A DNA stretch of 14,484 bases from assembly GCA_036657595.1 (NCBI GenBank), contig JAVXFZ010000066.1:1-14484 (forward strand), written 5' to 3'. This document shows positions 5,743 to 14,213 of the stretch, piece by piece (position 1 is the first letter of the stretch; each line of letters opens with the position of its first letter). Source of the DNA: Odoribacter sp036657595 (GTDB taxonomy: Bacteria; Bacteroidota; Bacteroidia; Bacteroidales; Marinifilaceae). The notes under the pieces were generated by a model. The model made no database searches. It was not told where the DNA came from and worked only from the letters and a program-made list of their open reading frames with translations. A program made the translations under genes and the position numbers.

Positions 5743-7776
5743 TTACAGTTTAATTGGCATCGGCCACGTGCTTCCGGTGGTTGTATAGTCGATAGAGAAT
5801 TTATACTTCTTGTTGAACGTTGCGGGAATTGCCCCATTCAAGGAAGTAATGGTTTCCGTTTCCCTCATTCGATCGGAGCTTAGGTCTGCTACACTGTCTG
5901 TCTGCGACGGAATTTGTCCGTTCGTACCTACTTCAGGGGTACCGATCGTCCGCTCTGCCGTCCCTGTCAGCCAATAACAGTTTTTTATCACCCCCGTAGC
6001 TGTGCAACTGAGCCCACAGATTCCGGCAAGGTTTTTCCCATTTTGGAGCATCCCCGTGCTGACACAGGCTGTGATGGCATCAGCAGCTGTATTTGTATTT
6101 TCACCACAAATGCCACCTATATTTCCGGTCGAAGTACCGATTATATTTCCTGTGTTGCTACAAGCAGTGATGGTCCCTTCGTTCAAACCGCAGATACCGC
6201 CGGTGTTTGTGCCCCCCTCTATTTGTGCCTGATTGATGCAGGCAAGAATTGTACCTTTATTGGTACAGCAGATGGCTCCTGCGGTTGATCCTGAACCGGT
6301 GATTTTACCGGAACCGATGCGAATGTGTTTTAAGGTTCCGCTGTTTGAAGTGAATAATCCGCTGCCTGTCAGGTTACTGATGTGTTTTCCATTTCCATCG
6401 TAAGACCCCGTGATGTCTCCGAAGGATGAAAAGAGTGCCGGACGGAGGTTGTTAATGTTTATATCTACCAGCTGGCGATAATGAGCGGCGAGGTCGTTGC
6501 GCAATTTATAAAATTGTACCGGTGTGGTGATCAGGTAAGGATTATCTGTTGCATTTGGTAGGGCTGTGTTCTCTAATAACATACCACTTTTAGAAAGATT
6601 TGGAAGGGTGAGTGTCGCCGGATTTCCGTTTCCCTCCGCCGTATAAGTGATTCCTGTTTCGGTATGAATCAGTAAGCCTTGTGTGGTGTATAAGTCCACT
6701 TTAGCGACGGCTGAAGGCAAGGCAATGTATTTTACGGTTCGGTTGTCAAGGTCGTTGAGGAGCGTATCGCCGGAAAAGAGCTTCCCGTCGTTGTCATAGA
6801 GCAGTACTTTGTTTATGTCTTTGTCGGTATAAGCCCCCAATGACAGGGTTAATTCTTTCGCTTTATAACTGATGCTGCCGTTATCATTCAAGTGGTGTTC
6901 GTCCCATTTTCCCAATGTCAGTTCTATGCCTTGCAATTGGAGACGTTTGATCTTAAAGGTCAACGTATAGGCAGCACCTGAGGTAAGAATCAGCGGATCG
7001 CCACTACCGGTGGTAATGGTGAATTTTTTCAGATCGGCAGGCGTTGCCTTGTAAGTGTCTATCTCCAATGAACTCATTTGGGTGATGGTCGCGCCTGTCG
7101 GCACTAAGTAGTTTATTCCTTTTTGAATGGTGCATTTCTCATTGCCCTCTTTCGTTGCATTTCCATCGGCTGCTGTGAACGGTAATGTTCCTTGTGCATA
7201 TCCTTCGTTGAATTGAATCTTTATTTTTTGAGGAGCAGGATCTACAATGTCTGGATGGGTTGAATTGTCTATTTCCACGATCACTTCTAAGCGTGTCATT
7301 ACGTGACGGAAAGTTAATTTATCCAAAGGGGTTGAAGAAGAACCGACCGTCCCGGTAGAGATTGCAGGAAGCGATCCATCCCAACCGTTGCTCAGTAGGG
7401 CATCGGAGGTGTTCTTGTTTTGTCCGGCAGTCAGGTGCATCGCATTCTTTTTCGCTTCTCCTCCCGTATGGGCAAAGAAGGATAAATTGGCATTACACAA
7501 CGGATAATAGAATTGTTTGTTATTATCAAAGGTGATATTTCCGGTCGTAGCAAAGGTGGCAGGTGCTTCGTGAATGTAGTCCACCCCACCGTCCAGTTGA
7601 GCTGTGATGCGGAGTTTATATTCTTCTTCAGGAGTCGTCGCTGCAGCACGTGTCATCAATCCGGAAAAAGCAATAGGCTCTTGAGTGGGAGATGTATAGT
7701 TTTCAGTATACTCATCCGAACAGGCGGTCGCTCCCAAGAGAAGCGTTACAGTTAGCGTTATTATTCTATTTTTCAT
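5743..7776 (-). CDS. Fimbrillin-GLUG lipoprotein with Cys-rich beta-helix
   Basis: This is a 677-residue lipoprotein with Cys19 after LGATA, then SDEYTE. SGLMTR (39-44) is the probable maturation site. Residues about 30-295 are the fimbrillin head, duplicated in gene 286-1164; FRHVMTRLEVIVE (156-168) is its core signature. Residues about 300-450 are a linker beta region. Residues about 455-605 are GLUG-type repeats starting at ITGSYDGNGKHISNL. Four repeat units each carry two cysteines: positions 503/513, 529/539, 557/571 and 587/600. The tail ends WPMPIKL, a common ending in this family. The start lies 11 bases after the upstream stop. It is most simply a tip adhesin, with the head polymerising into the fibre and the helix exposed. 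This role is inferred from family and architecture. Confidence 0.87.
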   Translation of the reverse strand: MKNRIITLTVTLLLGATACSDEYTENYTSPTQEPIAFSGLMTRAAATTPEEEYKLRITAQLDGGVDYIHEAPATFATTGNITFDNNKQFYYPLCNANLSFFAHTGGEAKKNAMHLTAGQNKNTSDALLSNGWDGSLPAISTGTVGSSSTPLDKLTFRHVMTRLEVIVEIDNSTHPDIVDPAPQKIKIQFNEGYAQGTLPFTAADGNATKEGNEKCTIQKGINYLVPTGATITQMSSLEIDTYKATPADLKKFTITTGSGDPLILTSGAAYTLTFKIKRLQLQGIELTLGKWDEHHLNDNGSISYKAKELTLSLGAYTDKDINKVLLYDNDGKLFSGDTLLNDLDNRTVKYIALPSAVAKVDLYTTQGLLIHTETGITYTAEGNGNPATLTLPNLSKSGMLLENTALPNATDNPYLITTPVQFYKLRNDLAAHYRQLVDININNLRPALFSSFGDITGSYDGNGKHISNLTGSGLFTSNSGTLKHIRIGSGKITGSGSTAGAICCTNKGTILACINQAQIEGGTNTGGICGLNEGTITACSNTGNIIGTSTGNIGGICGENTNTAADAITACVSTGMLQNGKNLAGICGLSCTATGVIKNCYWLTGTAERTIGTPEVGTNGQIPSQTDSVADLSSDRMRETETITSLNGAIPATFNKKYKFSIDYTTTGSTWPMPIKL

Positions 7777-7787
7777 TTTTTCTCTTT

Positions 7788-8759
7788 TTATTCAATGGTG
7801 ACTTCGTAATCTTTTACCGGGTTCCAAGGTGTTACTTCTCCACTTAAAGAAGTGATTTGTTGCCCTTGTATGGTAAGGATCAATATGCTGCATTTTGCGC
7901 GCTCTAATTTGGCAGGAGTTGTGTTTGTTAGGAAATCGGAAACAGAATAGTCGATGGCTACATCGGTCGTTGCTCCTCCTAAAGCGTAACCCAAGCGGAT
8001 GTGTATTTTTGTATCGGCACCCGAAACGTCCGGAAATACCAATAAGGGGGCGTAAGAGTAGGTATGATTCTTCTGCAAATCTGTTGTCGTCTTGACTAAG
8101 GTGTAGGCCATTATTCCATTTCCCTTAGCCAGTAAGGTTGCAGGTGACGATAGGTCAAATTCGGCTTGCTTTTTAGTTGTCAGGCTGAGTGTTTTTAATT
8201 GTATCGGCTCACCGATGTCTTGTGTCATTATTTTCAGTTGCACTTGGCTGAGTGCGTGTTTTAATTGTCCCAAATCAACATTCGGGGTGGCTTTATTAGC
8301 AACCGGTTTCGAATCAGAGTAAAGGATATCGGGCATCTTACTGTTATCGGCAGGCAAGGTCATTGTGAGTGTTGTCGCGGATAAAGTTAAGGGATCGCCA
8401 AGGTTTGATGTCGCCTTCGGGCTATATGCCAAAAAACAAAGGTTATCACCATTAAACGGCCAATATTGAGGCGTTTCCCAAGTAAACAGGCTGTTGTTTT
8501 CCGTCGCCATTTGGTTATCAATGTGACGATTATTCCAGTCGGATGTCAATGTTCCAGCTGCATCACAATAGGCTGCAATCACAGCTATTTTCCCCTGATT
8601 AGGAAATGTATTTGAGACTTTACTCTGCACGACCGTCGTTGTTTCTATCTCTGCCCGCAGGCAGATGGATTCCCCGCTATTTATAGGAGTATCTTCCGCT
8701 TTCTGACAAGCAGTTGCCAGTAAGGCAACAAACAACGTTGTTCTTATGTTTCTATTCAT
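7788..8759 (-). CDS. Fimbrillin-family lipoprotein of standard size
   Basis: This is a 323-residue lipoprotein with Cys18 after LLATA, then QKAED. It is a single fimbrillin domain with core features WPFNGDNLCFLAYSP (100-114), a basic/hydrophobic strand GQLKHALSQVQLKIM (164-178), and the late signature GEVTPWNPVKDYEV ending four residues or fewer before the C-terminus. The length and the close of the fold match ordinary shaft-type fimbrillins. Unlike every other pilin here, it has no Thr-Arg near residue 45. The nearest basic residue is Lys47 (VQSKVSN), so processing may differ. It sits 14 bases after the three-module pilin and 11 before the next start. It could be the major shaft subunit or an adaptor. 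Confidence 0.82.
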   Translation of the reverse strand: MNRNIRTTLFVALLATACQKAEDTPINSGESICLRAEIETTTVVQSKVSNTFPNQGKIAVIAAYCDAAGTLTSDWNNRHIDNQMATENNSLFTWETPQYWPFNGDNLCFLAYSPKATSNLGDPLTLSATTLTMTLPADNSKMPDILYSDSKPVANKATPNVDLGQLKHALSQVQLKIMTQDIGEPIQLKTLSLTTKKQAEFDLSSPATLLAKGNGIMAYTLVKTTTDLQKNHTYSYAPLLVFPDVSGADTKIHIRLGYALGGATTDVAIDYSVSDFLTNTTPAKLERAKCSILILTIQGQQITSLSGEVTPWNPVKDYEVTIE

Positions 8760-8773
8760 TTCTTTGATCCGTT

Positions 8774-11083
8774 TTACTTGATTTCAATCGTACCACCTTG
8801 CCCGTTTCCCCAAGGTTCGACGGTTGCCGACAGGGTGATGTTTGTTTTGCTCAGTTTCACCGTGATGGTGTGTAGCTGACCGGAAACGAAGGTCAAAGGG
8901 GCTGTTAATTTCACCGGATAGGTGTCTGTTCCTAAGGTCAAGGTGATGATTTCAGTACCGACAGCCACCGCACCGTGAGGTATGACTAAGGCTTCATAAT
9001 TCAGGGGAGAGGTTTCCTTTGGTGTGATGTTTTGATTTCCCGAAAGCTCGGAAGAACTCCCGTCAATGATGTTTACTGTTGCCGATTGAGGCATTCCATT
9101 CAGAAGGATCGTCCTATTTTGTAAATCAGCCGCTGTAAATTCTGTTCCCGGTTGAATCACTACTTTCACCCGACTCATCGCGTGGCGGAAAGTGAAATTT
9201 GCCGCATCACCAGCAGGCAAAGAAGCGATGTAGACGGTCAATAGATCCGCATTTTTCCATCCAGTTGCTGTATTTTGATTAGCAGGTATACTCCAATGAA
9301 TGGTTTTTTGGTTTGATATGATTGCCGTGTCCGGCATTGTCGCAGCTATTTCTGTCGGGCGTATCAGATCGTCCCACCACAAGGGAGCGTTTGTGATCCA
9401 AGCTGTACCGTTATATTCATACGAAGCGTTCTTGGGGAGATTCTGTAATATTTCCACTTTTATTTTGTCGCCAGCCACAAAATCAGTTGTGCTTCCTGAA
9501 GTTTTTACATTCAATAACTTACCTGTCAGGTCCATATCCGCTCCATCGCTCCAAGGAGTAATGACCGCACTCATTTGTATCTCCGTTTTAATGATATTGA
9601 CATTCAAGTGGGTGATTTCTCCGGCATTGTATTTTATTTCAGTGGAAGCTATTCCTTTGTAAGTGTTGCCATCAATGGTTACAACAACAGCCGTCGTTCC
9701 GATGGTGATTGTTTGTGGTTGCAACAAAGCCTCTCCCCTGTCGGTCGTAATCGTAGCTTTTACTGCACCTGCTTGGAATAATCCATTATCAATCGTCCCT
9801 CCTGTGGTGTAATCCGGTAAGGTGATCTCTGCTCTGTTTAGTTCTTGCTCGCTTAAAGAATGATCCGAAGAAGCCAGTTGAACCTTTACTTTGGCAGCCA
9901 CCCGTTTTAATTCAAACGATACGCCCGTATTTCGGTTGTTTTCTTTAGAGGTGGAAATTAATAGATCCGGCATTTGTGTCGAGTGTAAGGGTGCCGCCAA
10001 AATAGTCATCGCCCGAAAAGGAACGGTTAATTTTCCTACACCAATATTTTCCCAATATACCGGTTGGCTACTCTTCCAACTACCATCTGTTTGGTAAGTG
10101 TAGGTGACTAAGTATTTGTCATCCGCATACACCCGCATTGTATCACCGATGGTGATGTTCCGGCTGTTTTCTGCCGGCGTGGAGATCGCCAATGCAGAAA
10201 GACCGGAGATAGCTCCTTCGCCCCAAGGCTGAATATCAGCACTCACAGTTGTCGGCGTTTTCTTTAAGGTGATGTTAAAAGTGTATTTATAGCCTCCATT
10301 TAAGTTTAGTGTATCACTCATTTTGACAGAATAGATGCTTCCATCTGTTAATTCGATTTGAAAGCCTACTCCTTTAGCTGACGGACGAGGGAAGACTGTC
10401 ACTTCACCCTTTGTTCCTGTTTGTGTATCACCGGCAATTGTAAGATCACCGACTGTCGCAGCATCCGCCATCACGGTCTTATTCTCCGGATGAAAGTCGC
10501 CCGACAAAGGCATTCCGGTCACCGTGATTTTACTACCGATCAATCGAACTGCATCATCCCCTGTTTCGGTCTTCAGATTGAAAATAAGTTTCGTCAGGCG
10601 GTGATAAAAACGTAATTTCACGTTTGGCGTTTCTTTCGTCGTTCCTTCTAAATGCTCCGCAGTCATAAAGTCGAGCTCTGATTGCGAGGTCTGTACGGCT
10701 AATGTCAAGGGGAGTTTTTCCGTCGCTTTGAAGTTTTTCCGATAAGGACTGTATGCCAGAAAATCAACTTCACTCCCGTCTTTGGGGAAATAAATGGTTT
10801 CTTCCAATGATGACGGCAAGAAATTACCGATAGCTCCGGCAGTAGTAGAATAACGACAGTTCATATAGTTCCCTTCAGCCAATTGGTTAGTTGTTTTGGT
10901 GAACATCGTGATCCCTATGGCATCTCCTTCCTCCCACTGATTATCTACGGCACGAGTGCGAATCCCGGCATTTACGGCTATGGCAATCCGACCATTTGCG
11001 GATGTTTGAACACCGTCTTGCTCACAAGATGAGAGGGAGGCGGCAATCAAGATGAAAAGTATGAATTTGATTGAACGTTTCAT
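8774..11083 (-). CDS. Three-module fimbrillin lipoprotein
   Basis: This is a 769-residue lipoprotein with Cys20 after SLSS, then EQD. RTRA (42-45) begins the classical fimbrillin opening TRAVDNQWEEGDAIG. Three consecutive fimbrillin-like modules can be seen, each closing with a hydrophobic strand and a Pro-Trp signature: SADIQPWGEG (281-290), SAVITPWSDG (505-514), SATVEPWGNG (752-761). Each also has a basic/hydrophobic core strand: FYHRLTKLIFNL (159-170), FELKRVAAKVKV (390-401) and FRHAMSRVKVVI (632-643). It is two to three times the normal length for a fimbrillin. It directly follows the anchor gene after a 127-base gap, a position often held by a shaft subunit. Whether the modules pack as one shaft unit or form an adaptor is not visible. 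Confidence 0.85.
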   Translation of the reverse strand: MKRSIKFILFILIAASLSSCEQDGVQTSANGRIAIAVNAGIRTRAVDNQWEEGDAIGITMFTKTTNQLAEGNYMNCRYSTTAGAIGNFLPSSLEETIYFPKDGSEVDFLAYSPYRKNFKATEKLPLTLAVQTSQSELDFMTAEHLEGTTKETPNVKLRFYHRLTKLIFNLKTETGDDAVRLIGSKITVTGMPLSGDFHPENKTVMADAATVGDLTIAGDTQTGTKGEVTVFPRPSAKGVGFQIELTDGSIYSVKMSDTLNLNGGYKYTFNITLKKTPTTVSADIQPWGEGAISGLSALAISTPAENSRNITIGDTMRVYADDKYLVTYTYQTDGSWKSSQPVYWENIGVGKLTVPFRAMTILAAPLHSTQMPDLLISTSKENNRNTGVSFELKRVAAKVKVQLASSDHSLSEQELNRAEITLPDYTTGGTIDNGLFQAGAVKATITTDRGEALLQPQTITIGTTAVVVTIDGNTYKGIASTEIKYNAGEITHLNVNIIKTEIQMSAVITPWSDGADMDLTGKLLNVKTSGSTTDFVAGDKIKVEILQNLPKNASYEYNGTAWITNAPLWWDDLIRPTEIAATMPDTAIISNQKTIHWSIPANQNTATGWKNADLLTVYIASLPAGDAANFTFRHAMSRVKVVIQPGTEFTAADLQNRTILLNGMPQSATVNIIDGSSSELSGNQNITPKETSPLNYEALVIPHGAVAVGTEIITLTLGTDTYPVKLTAPLTFVSGQLHTITVKLSKTNITLSATVEPWGNGQGGTIEIK

Positions 11084-11210
11084 ATCATTGTTTTTTTTAG
11101 TAAGATCAAAAAATTATTGTCAGCTTTTAAAGTTAAAAATATCTAATTTTAAGGTGCAGAGATGGATATAACAGAAGGTTTATGAATCAATAAACCGAAT
11201 TGTTATTGTA
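11084..11210 (-). promoter_or_regulatory. Longest gap inside the operon: hairpin and weak promoter-like site
   Basis: This AT-rich 127-base gap separates the anchor gene from the three-module pilin. GGTTTAT (11177-11183) pairs with ATAAACC (11190-11196), a 7-bp stem soon after the anchor stop codon. The minus strand later reads TAATTTTTTG (11107-11116), a near match to the -7 box. It lies 24 bases before the ATG, the same distance as in the main promoter. The three-box operator is absent. It may adjust pilin output relative to the anchor, by attenuation or by an internal start. Confidence 0.3.
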
Positions 11211-12119
11211 TTAATTTGCATCCATATCAAACGATGGTCCTGATTGCCAGTCTACAATGTCAGCTGTCATATCAGCACCCAAACGCAAGGTTATTTCTAT
11301 CACAAAAGGCTCGTCCACTTGGTCTATATGGAAGTTGTAAATATCTCGCGATATATCAAATTTTTGTGTCAGCACTTTCCCGGTGTCAAAAGTAAGATAG
11401 AGTGTCAATTTCTGCTCTACCGCCCCATCTATTCCTAATAAGCGTTTGTCAGTCATAAAATTTTCCATATTCGGCGTGACTGATGTTGATGCAGCAAAAA
11501 GGGAAAGCGTATTTTCTTCAAAAGGCAGAAATTCCAAATTTGCAGCACCGCTGGTAATCGCCGAATGATGAGGTTTGCCGTCTAAGGGCTGGAAACCTTC
11601 ATCTATATGACGAGATAGGGTGATGCCGTCAACTAAGCCTTTTACCTTTTCAAGATTGGCAATTCCAGCTCCAATGAAGTGAATTTTTACAATCAATTCA
11701 CGGGTCTGTTTCCACATAGGCAACAATAAGGTATCGGGCATATTAGAACTAATTTGAAAGGAATTCATCCCAGCATTAAATAATGGCAGATCGGCAAGCG
11801 TCCCATCAGGCAATAGATCAGCTGATATTGTGATCCCATCTACTGTGATTTCATCTACCGGTTCATAAGCCGTCACGTAGTAGTGACCATCGGGTAAATC
11901 AAGCGGTGTGCCGAATATGTCTGTCGCCACATTGATGACTTCCCCATTTTCTCCTATCATAGATAAGGAATCTTTATCCGTCAACGGACGAGATTGACTC
12001 CAATCGTATTTTAAATAGAGCGAAGCAGGACAACTCTTATCAAATCCTTCCCGAATACAAGCAGACAATGATAATAATATCGCCACCAGAGCTATTTTGT
12101 AAAGTATCTTTATCATCAT
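11211..12119 (-). CDS. FimB/Mfa2-family fimbrial anchor lipoprotein
   Basis: This is a 302-residue lipoprotein with a hydrophobic signal and lipobox LSAC, lipidated at Cys21. It resembles the FimB/Mfa2 family: an opening strand LYLKYDWSQS (33-42), then a two-domain beta body with LPDGHYYVTAYEP (74-86) and the closing motif ADIVDWQSGPSF. In Porphyromonas the Mfa2 and FimB proteins stay on the outer membrane, anchor the fibre and limit its length, and this is the expected role here. It lacks the N-terminal Thr-Arg site of the pilins, as expected for a subunit retained with its lipid. It has fewer acidic residues after the Cys (IREG). Its ATG overlaps the stop of the upstream gene in ATGA (12116-12119), so translation is coupled. 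A second ATG directly follows the first. Confidence 0.87.
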   Translation of the reverse strand: MMIKILYKIALVAILLSLSACIREGFDKSCPASLYLKYDWSQSRPLTDKDSLSMIGENGEVINVATDIFGTPLDLPDGHYYVTAYEPVDEITVDGITISADLLPDGTLADLPLFNAGMNSFQISSNMPDTLLLPMWKQTRELIVKIHFIGAGIANLEKVKGLVDGITLSRHIDEGFQPLDGKPHHSAITSGAANLEFLPFEENTLSLFAASTSVTPNMENFMTDKRLLGIDGAVEQKLTLYLTFDTGKVLTQKFDISRDIYNFHIDQVDEPFVIEITLRLGADMTADIVDWQSGPSFDMDAN

Positions 12120-13576
12120 TCAAACAACTTATTGTTTTCACGTTTCTTTATTAGTTCTTGCCGGTTATGGTCGGCTTCTGCTATCCCCGTTGCTCTAGAA
12201 AGGTATTGTTCCGCTTGCTCACATTCACCTTCAAGCAGAGCAATTGCAGCCAAATTGTTTTGTACAACCGGTAAATTTTGATCGGTTTTCATTAAATATT
12301 CTTTTGCTTTTTCTTTATTTCCCCGCATAATCTCCATCGCCGCAGCATTCAGATTTGCCCACGGATCAGCAGGAAACATTTTGACCGCTGTTTCAAAAAT
12401 ATGATTGTATTCTTCACTTCCTCTTTCACATAACTGCGCTGCTGCATACATTTCCCGAAGGCTCAGCAGTTGTGGTCGCGTTTGAATGATCTCACGAGCC
12501 TGCTCTGCATTAAAATCGCGCACCACATATTTTACAGCATAGTCGGAATGCCGAAGAGCCGGAAACCATTCGTTCAGCATATAACGATAGCTTTCACCCA
12601 ATGCCTTTAGCTTTTGTTCCTTTATATCCGGTGTGTCATTTCCTTCAATGATTGAAAGGATACGCGTTTTATCTTTCAAAGTGGAAGTTTGAACCCTGTT
12701 TTTGAGCCCTTCCCAGTCTTCCGGTGTGGAAAGAACCGTAAATACCTTGTTTTTGAAGCGGTATAAACGATTTACATATTCTTTCAATGCTTCCGAACGT
12801 CCTTGAGCTAAACGAATGTTATTACTGTATTTGCCTTCCGGTGAAGCATAACCGTGAATGGTGACTCCCGTGATTTCTGTACAAGTATCTTTGATTACGA
12901 TGTCTATCGTGGAACGAATGGTTGCCAATTCAACCGGATTCTTTCGATATTCCGGATAAATAATAATCTGATTAACGGGGAAATCAAGAAATGCCTGCCC
13001 GGATACCGAACGATGTTTGACGTTTTCTGCTAAAGGTTGGACGAAAGAAGGCAAAGGCTTCACCTGATAATGCTCTTGTGGACGGAAATCCAATTGCACC
13101 AATGAATCTTCACTGCTTTCTTCTCTATTTCCTCCACAACCACAAAGATCTTGTATTAAAAATAAGTCCGCCGTTTCCATCCACTTTTCATAAGCCACCT
13201 GCACTCGATAGTCTATTATTTGCTCTGTCTTTCTCTTGCGCCGTAAAGCCTGAAATATATTTACCGGTACCATATTTTGACGTCTGGATATGATCTCTCG
13301 CTTCCGCCCATAAATAATGACAGCAGGTAGTTCCTTGCCATTCTCTCCTCTCCGTAATACCGGTGTCAATGTGGCATTCCGATTAGAAGAAATTTTCAGA
13401 TTCTCCTGTAGGATGATATCCATTGCAATCATTAATTGTCCACCAGTGCTTTTTTCTATTGATCGATTTGCAATCTGTATCAGACCATTAAAAACGGTCT
13501 GAGCCTGCACTGCTGTTATTCCACCGAATAATAGTACGCCCCACCCAATTATAAAGTATAATAAATTATTTTTCAT
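12116..13576 (-). CDS. DUF3868 / OmpA-like / TPR protein
   Basis: This is a 486-residue protein with a cleavable-type signal peptide (about 1-25, VQAQ) and no lipobox. The N-terminal region (about 25-135) fits DUF3868, followed by a CGCGG cluster with Cys145 and Cys147. An OmpA-like peptidoglycan-binding-type segment follows, with TIHGYASPEG (239-248) and N..LAQGRSEALKEYV (253-268). The C-terminal third has TPR-like helices (about 385-465, including ADPWANLNAAAMEIMRGN). Such genes recur directly before FimB/Mfa2 genes in Bacteroides fimbrial operons. The fold suggests a periplasmic or outer-membrane assembly or tethering role, which is not proven. It starts 14 bases after the DUF3575 gene and overlaps the anchor gene by 4. 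Confidence 0.87.
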   Translation of the reverse strand: MKNNLLYFIIGWGVLLFGGITAVQAQTVFNGLIQIANRSIEKSTGGQLMIAMDIILQENLKISSNRNATLTPVLRRGENGKELPAVIIYGRKREIISRRQNMVPVNIFQALRRKRKTEQIIDYRVQVAYEKWMETADLFLIQDLCGCGGNREESSEDSLVQLDFRPQEHYQVKPLPSFVQPLAENVKHRSVSGQAFLDFPVNQIIIYPEYRKNPVELATIRSTIDIVIKDTCTEITGVTIHGYASPEGKYSNNIRLAQGRSEALKEYVNRLYRFKNKVFTVLSTPEDWEGLKNRVQTSTLKDKTRILSIIEGNDTPDIKEQKLKALGESYRYMLNEWFPALRHSDYAVKYVVRDFNAEQAREIIQTRPQLLSLREMYAAAQLCERGSEEYNHIFETAVKMFPADPWANLNAAAMEIMRGNKEKAKEYLMKTDQNLPVVQNNLAAIALLEGECEQAEQYLSRATGIAEADHNRQELIKKRENNKLFE

Positions 13577-13590
13577 CGTTCCGGTATCCT

Positions 13591-14157
13591 TTAAAATAAA
13601 TACATTAAACTGAGTGCTGCTTTTGTCGGACCTACATAATTATAATGTCCCTCTTTTACTTTCTTTCCACAATGCCGACAGCGGTATTGTTCGTATATGA
13701 TATGTGCATAACCTACACCAACGTTCGCTTCCAAATTCCAATGGGTGCTCAATACCCACTGATAACCGTATGATATACCAGCTCCATACAGTCCTCCTTC
13801 GTAACGATAATCTTTCAATTTCGTCCACATATTAAAAGGCATCGTGACACCTCCTACATTAAACAATGCCCCGTGAAGGTGTATCCCTACAAAATGTGCA
13901 TTAAAACGTTCGCAAAACCAGTAGCGAAACTCCGGTTGTACCAATACTTGACGAAATTTCCGCTGATTAGTATAACTCCACGGATTGTAATTTCCATATA
14001 TATCCAAAGTTGTCTTTTTCCCTAAGCCTATTTCTGCACCCAAATTTATCGTGGTTGTAAGATCTGCAAGTAGATTCGTTTTTATTCCAATATTTTGCCC
14101 TTGTAAAATAAATACGCTGCTCAAAACCAACAGCGATAGAAATATTATTTTTCTCAT
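13591..14157 (-). CDS. DUF3575 outer-membrane protein, first gene of the operon
   Basis: This is a 188-residue protein with a signal peptide (about 1-20, cut near LQG-QN). The mature part is typical of DUF3575: IKTNLLADLTTTINLGAEIG (25-44), NYNPW (56-60), alternating beta strands, a C..C pair (RCRHCGKK, Cys160 and Cys163), and a C-terminal aromatic strand ALSLMYLF. It looks like a small outer-membrane beta-barrel. DUF3575 and DUF3868 genes often pair upstream of fimbrillin genes in Bacteroidales, so a role in fimbrial export or assembly is inferred. I chose the ATG at 14157. A longer reading from TTG at 14184 would run through the -7 box and push the signal peptide inward. The leader from the promoter is about 20 bases. 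Confidence 0.87.
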   Translation of the reverse strand: MRKIIFLSLLVLSSVFILQGQNIGIKTNLLADLTTTINLGAEIGLGKKTTLDIYGNYNPWSYTNQRKFRQVLVQPEFRYWFCERFNAHFVGIHLHGALFNVGGVTMPFNMWTKLKDYRYEGGLYGAGISYGYQWVLSTHWNLEANVGVGYAHIIYEQYRCRHCGKKVKEGHYNYVGPTKAALSLMYLF

Positions 14158-14181
14158 TGTCCGACTATTAGTGACTATGAA

Positions 14182-14189
14182 CAAAAATA
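14182..14189 (-). promoter_or_regulatory. -7 promoter element of the main fimbrial operon
   Basis: The minus strand reads TATTTTTG, matching TAnnTTTG, 25 bases before the ATG at 14157. The start site is expected near 14177. A -33 TTTG is missing at the normal spacing. The first operator box ends 24 bases upstream instead, which suggests dependence on an activator. Confidence 0.65.
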
Positions 14190-14213
14190 TAAAACGTTTT
14201 TCGCCTTTAGATT

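Noticed and set aside
11066..11075. TTTGATTGAA, similar to the reverse complement of the operator box
   Set aside because: It is a single copy in the start of the three-module pilin gene, in the opposite orientation, and is explained by the coded signal peptide.
14158..14184. Upstream extension of the DUF3575 gene to a TTG at 14184
   Set aside because: It overlaps the -7 promoter box and leaves the signal peptide internal. The ATG at 14157 starts directly at a normal signal sequence.
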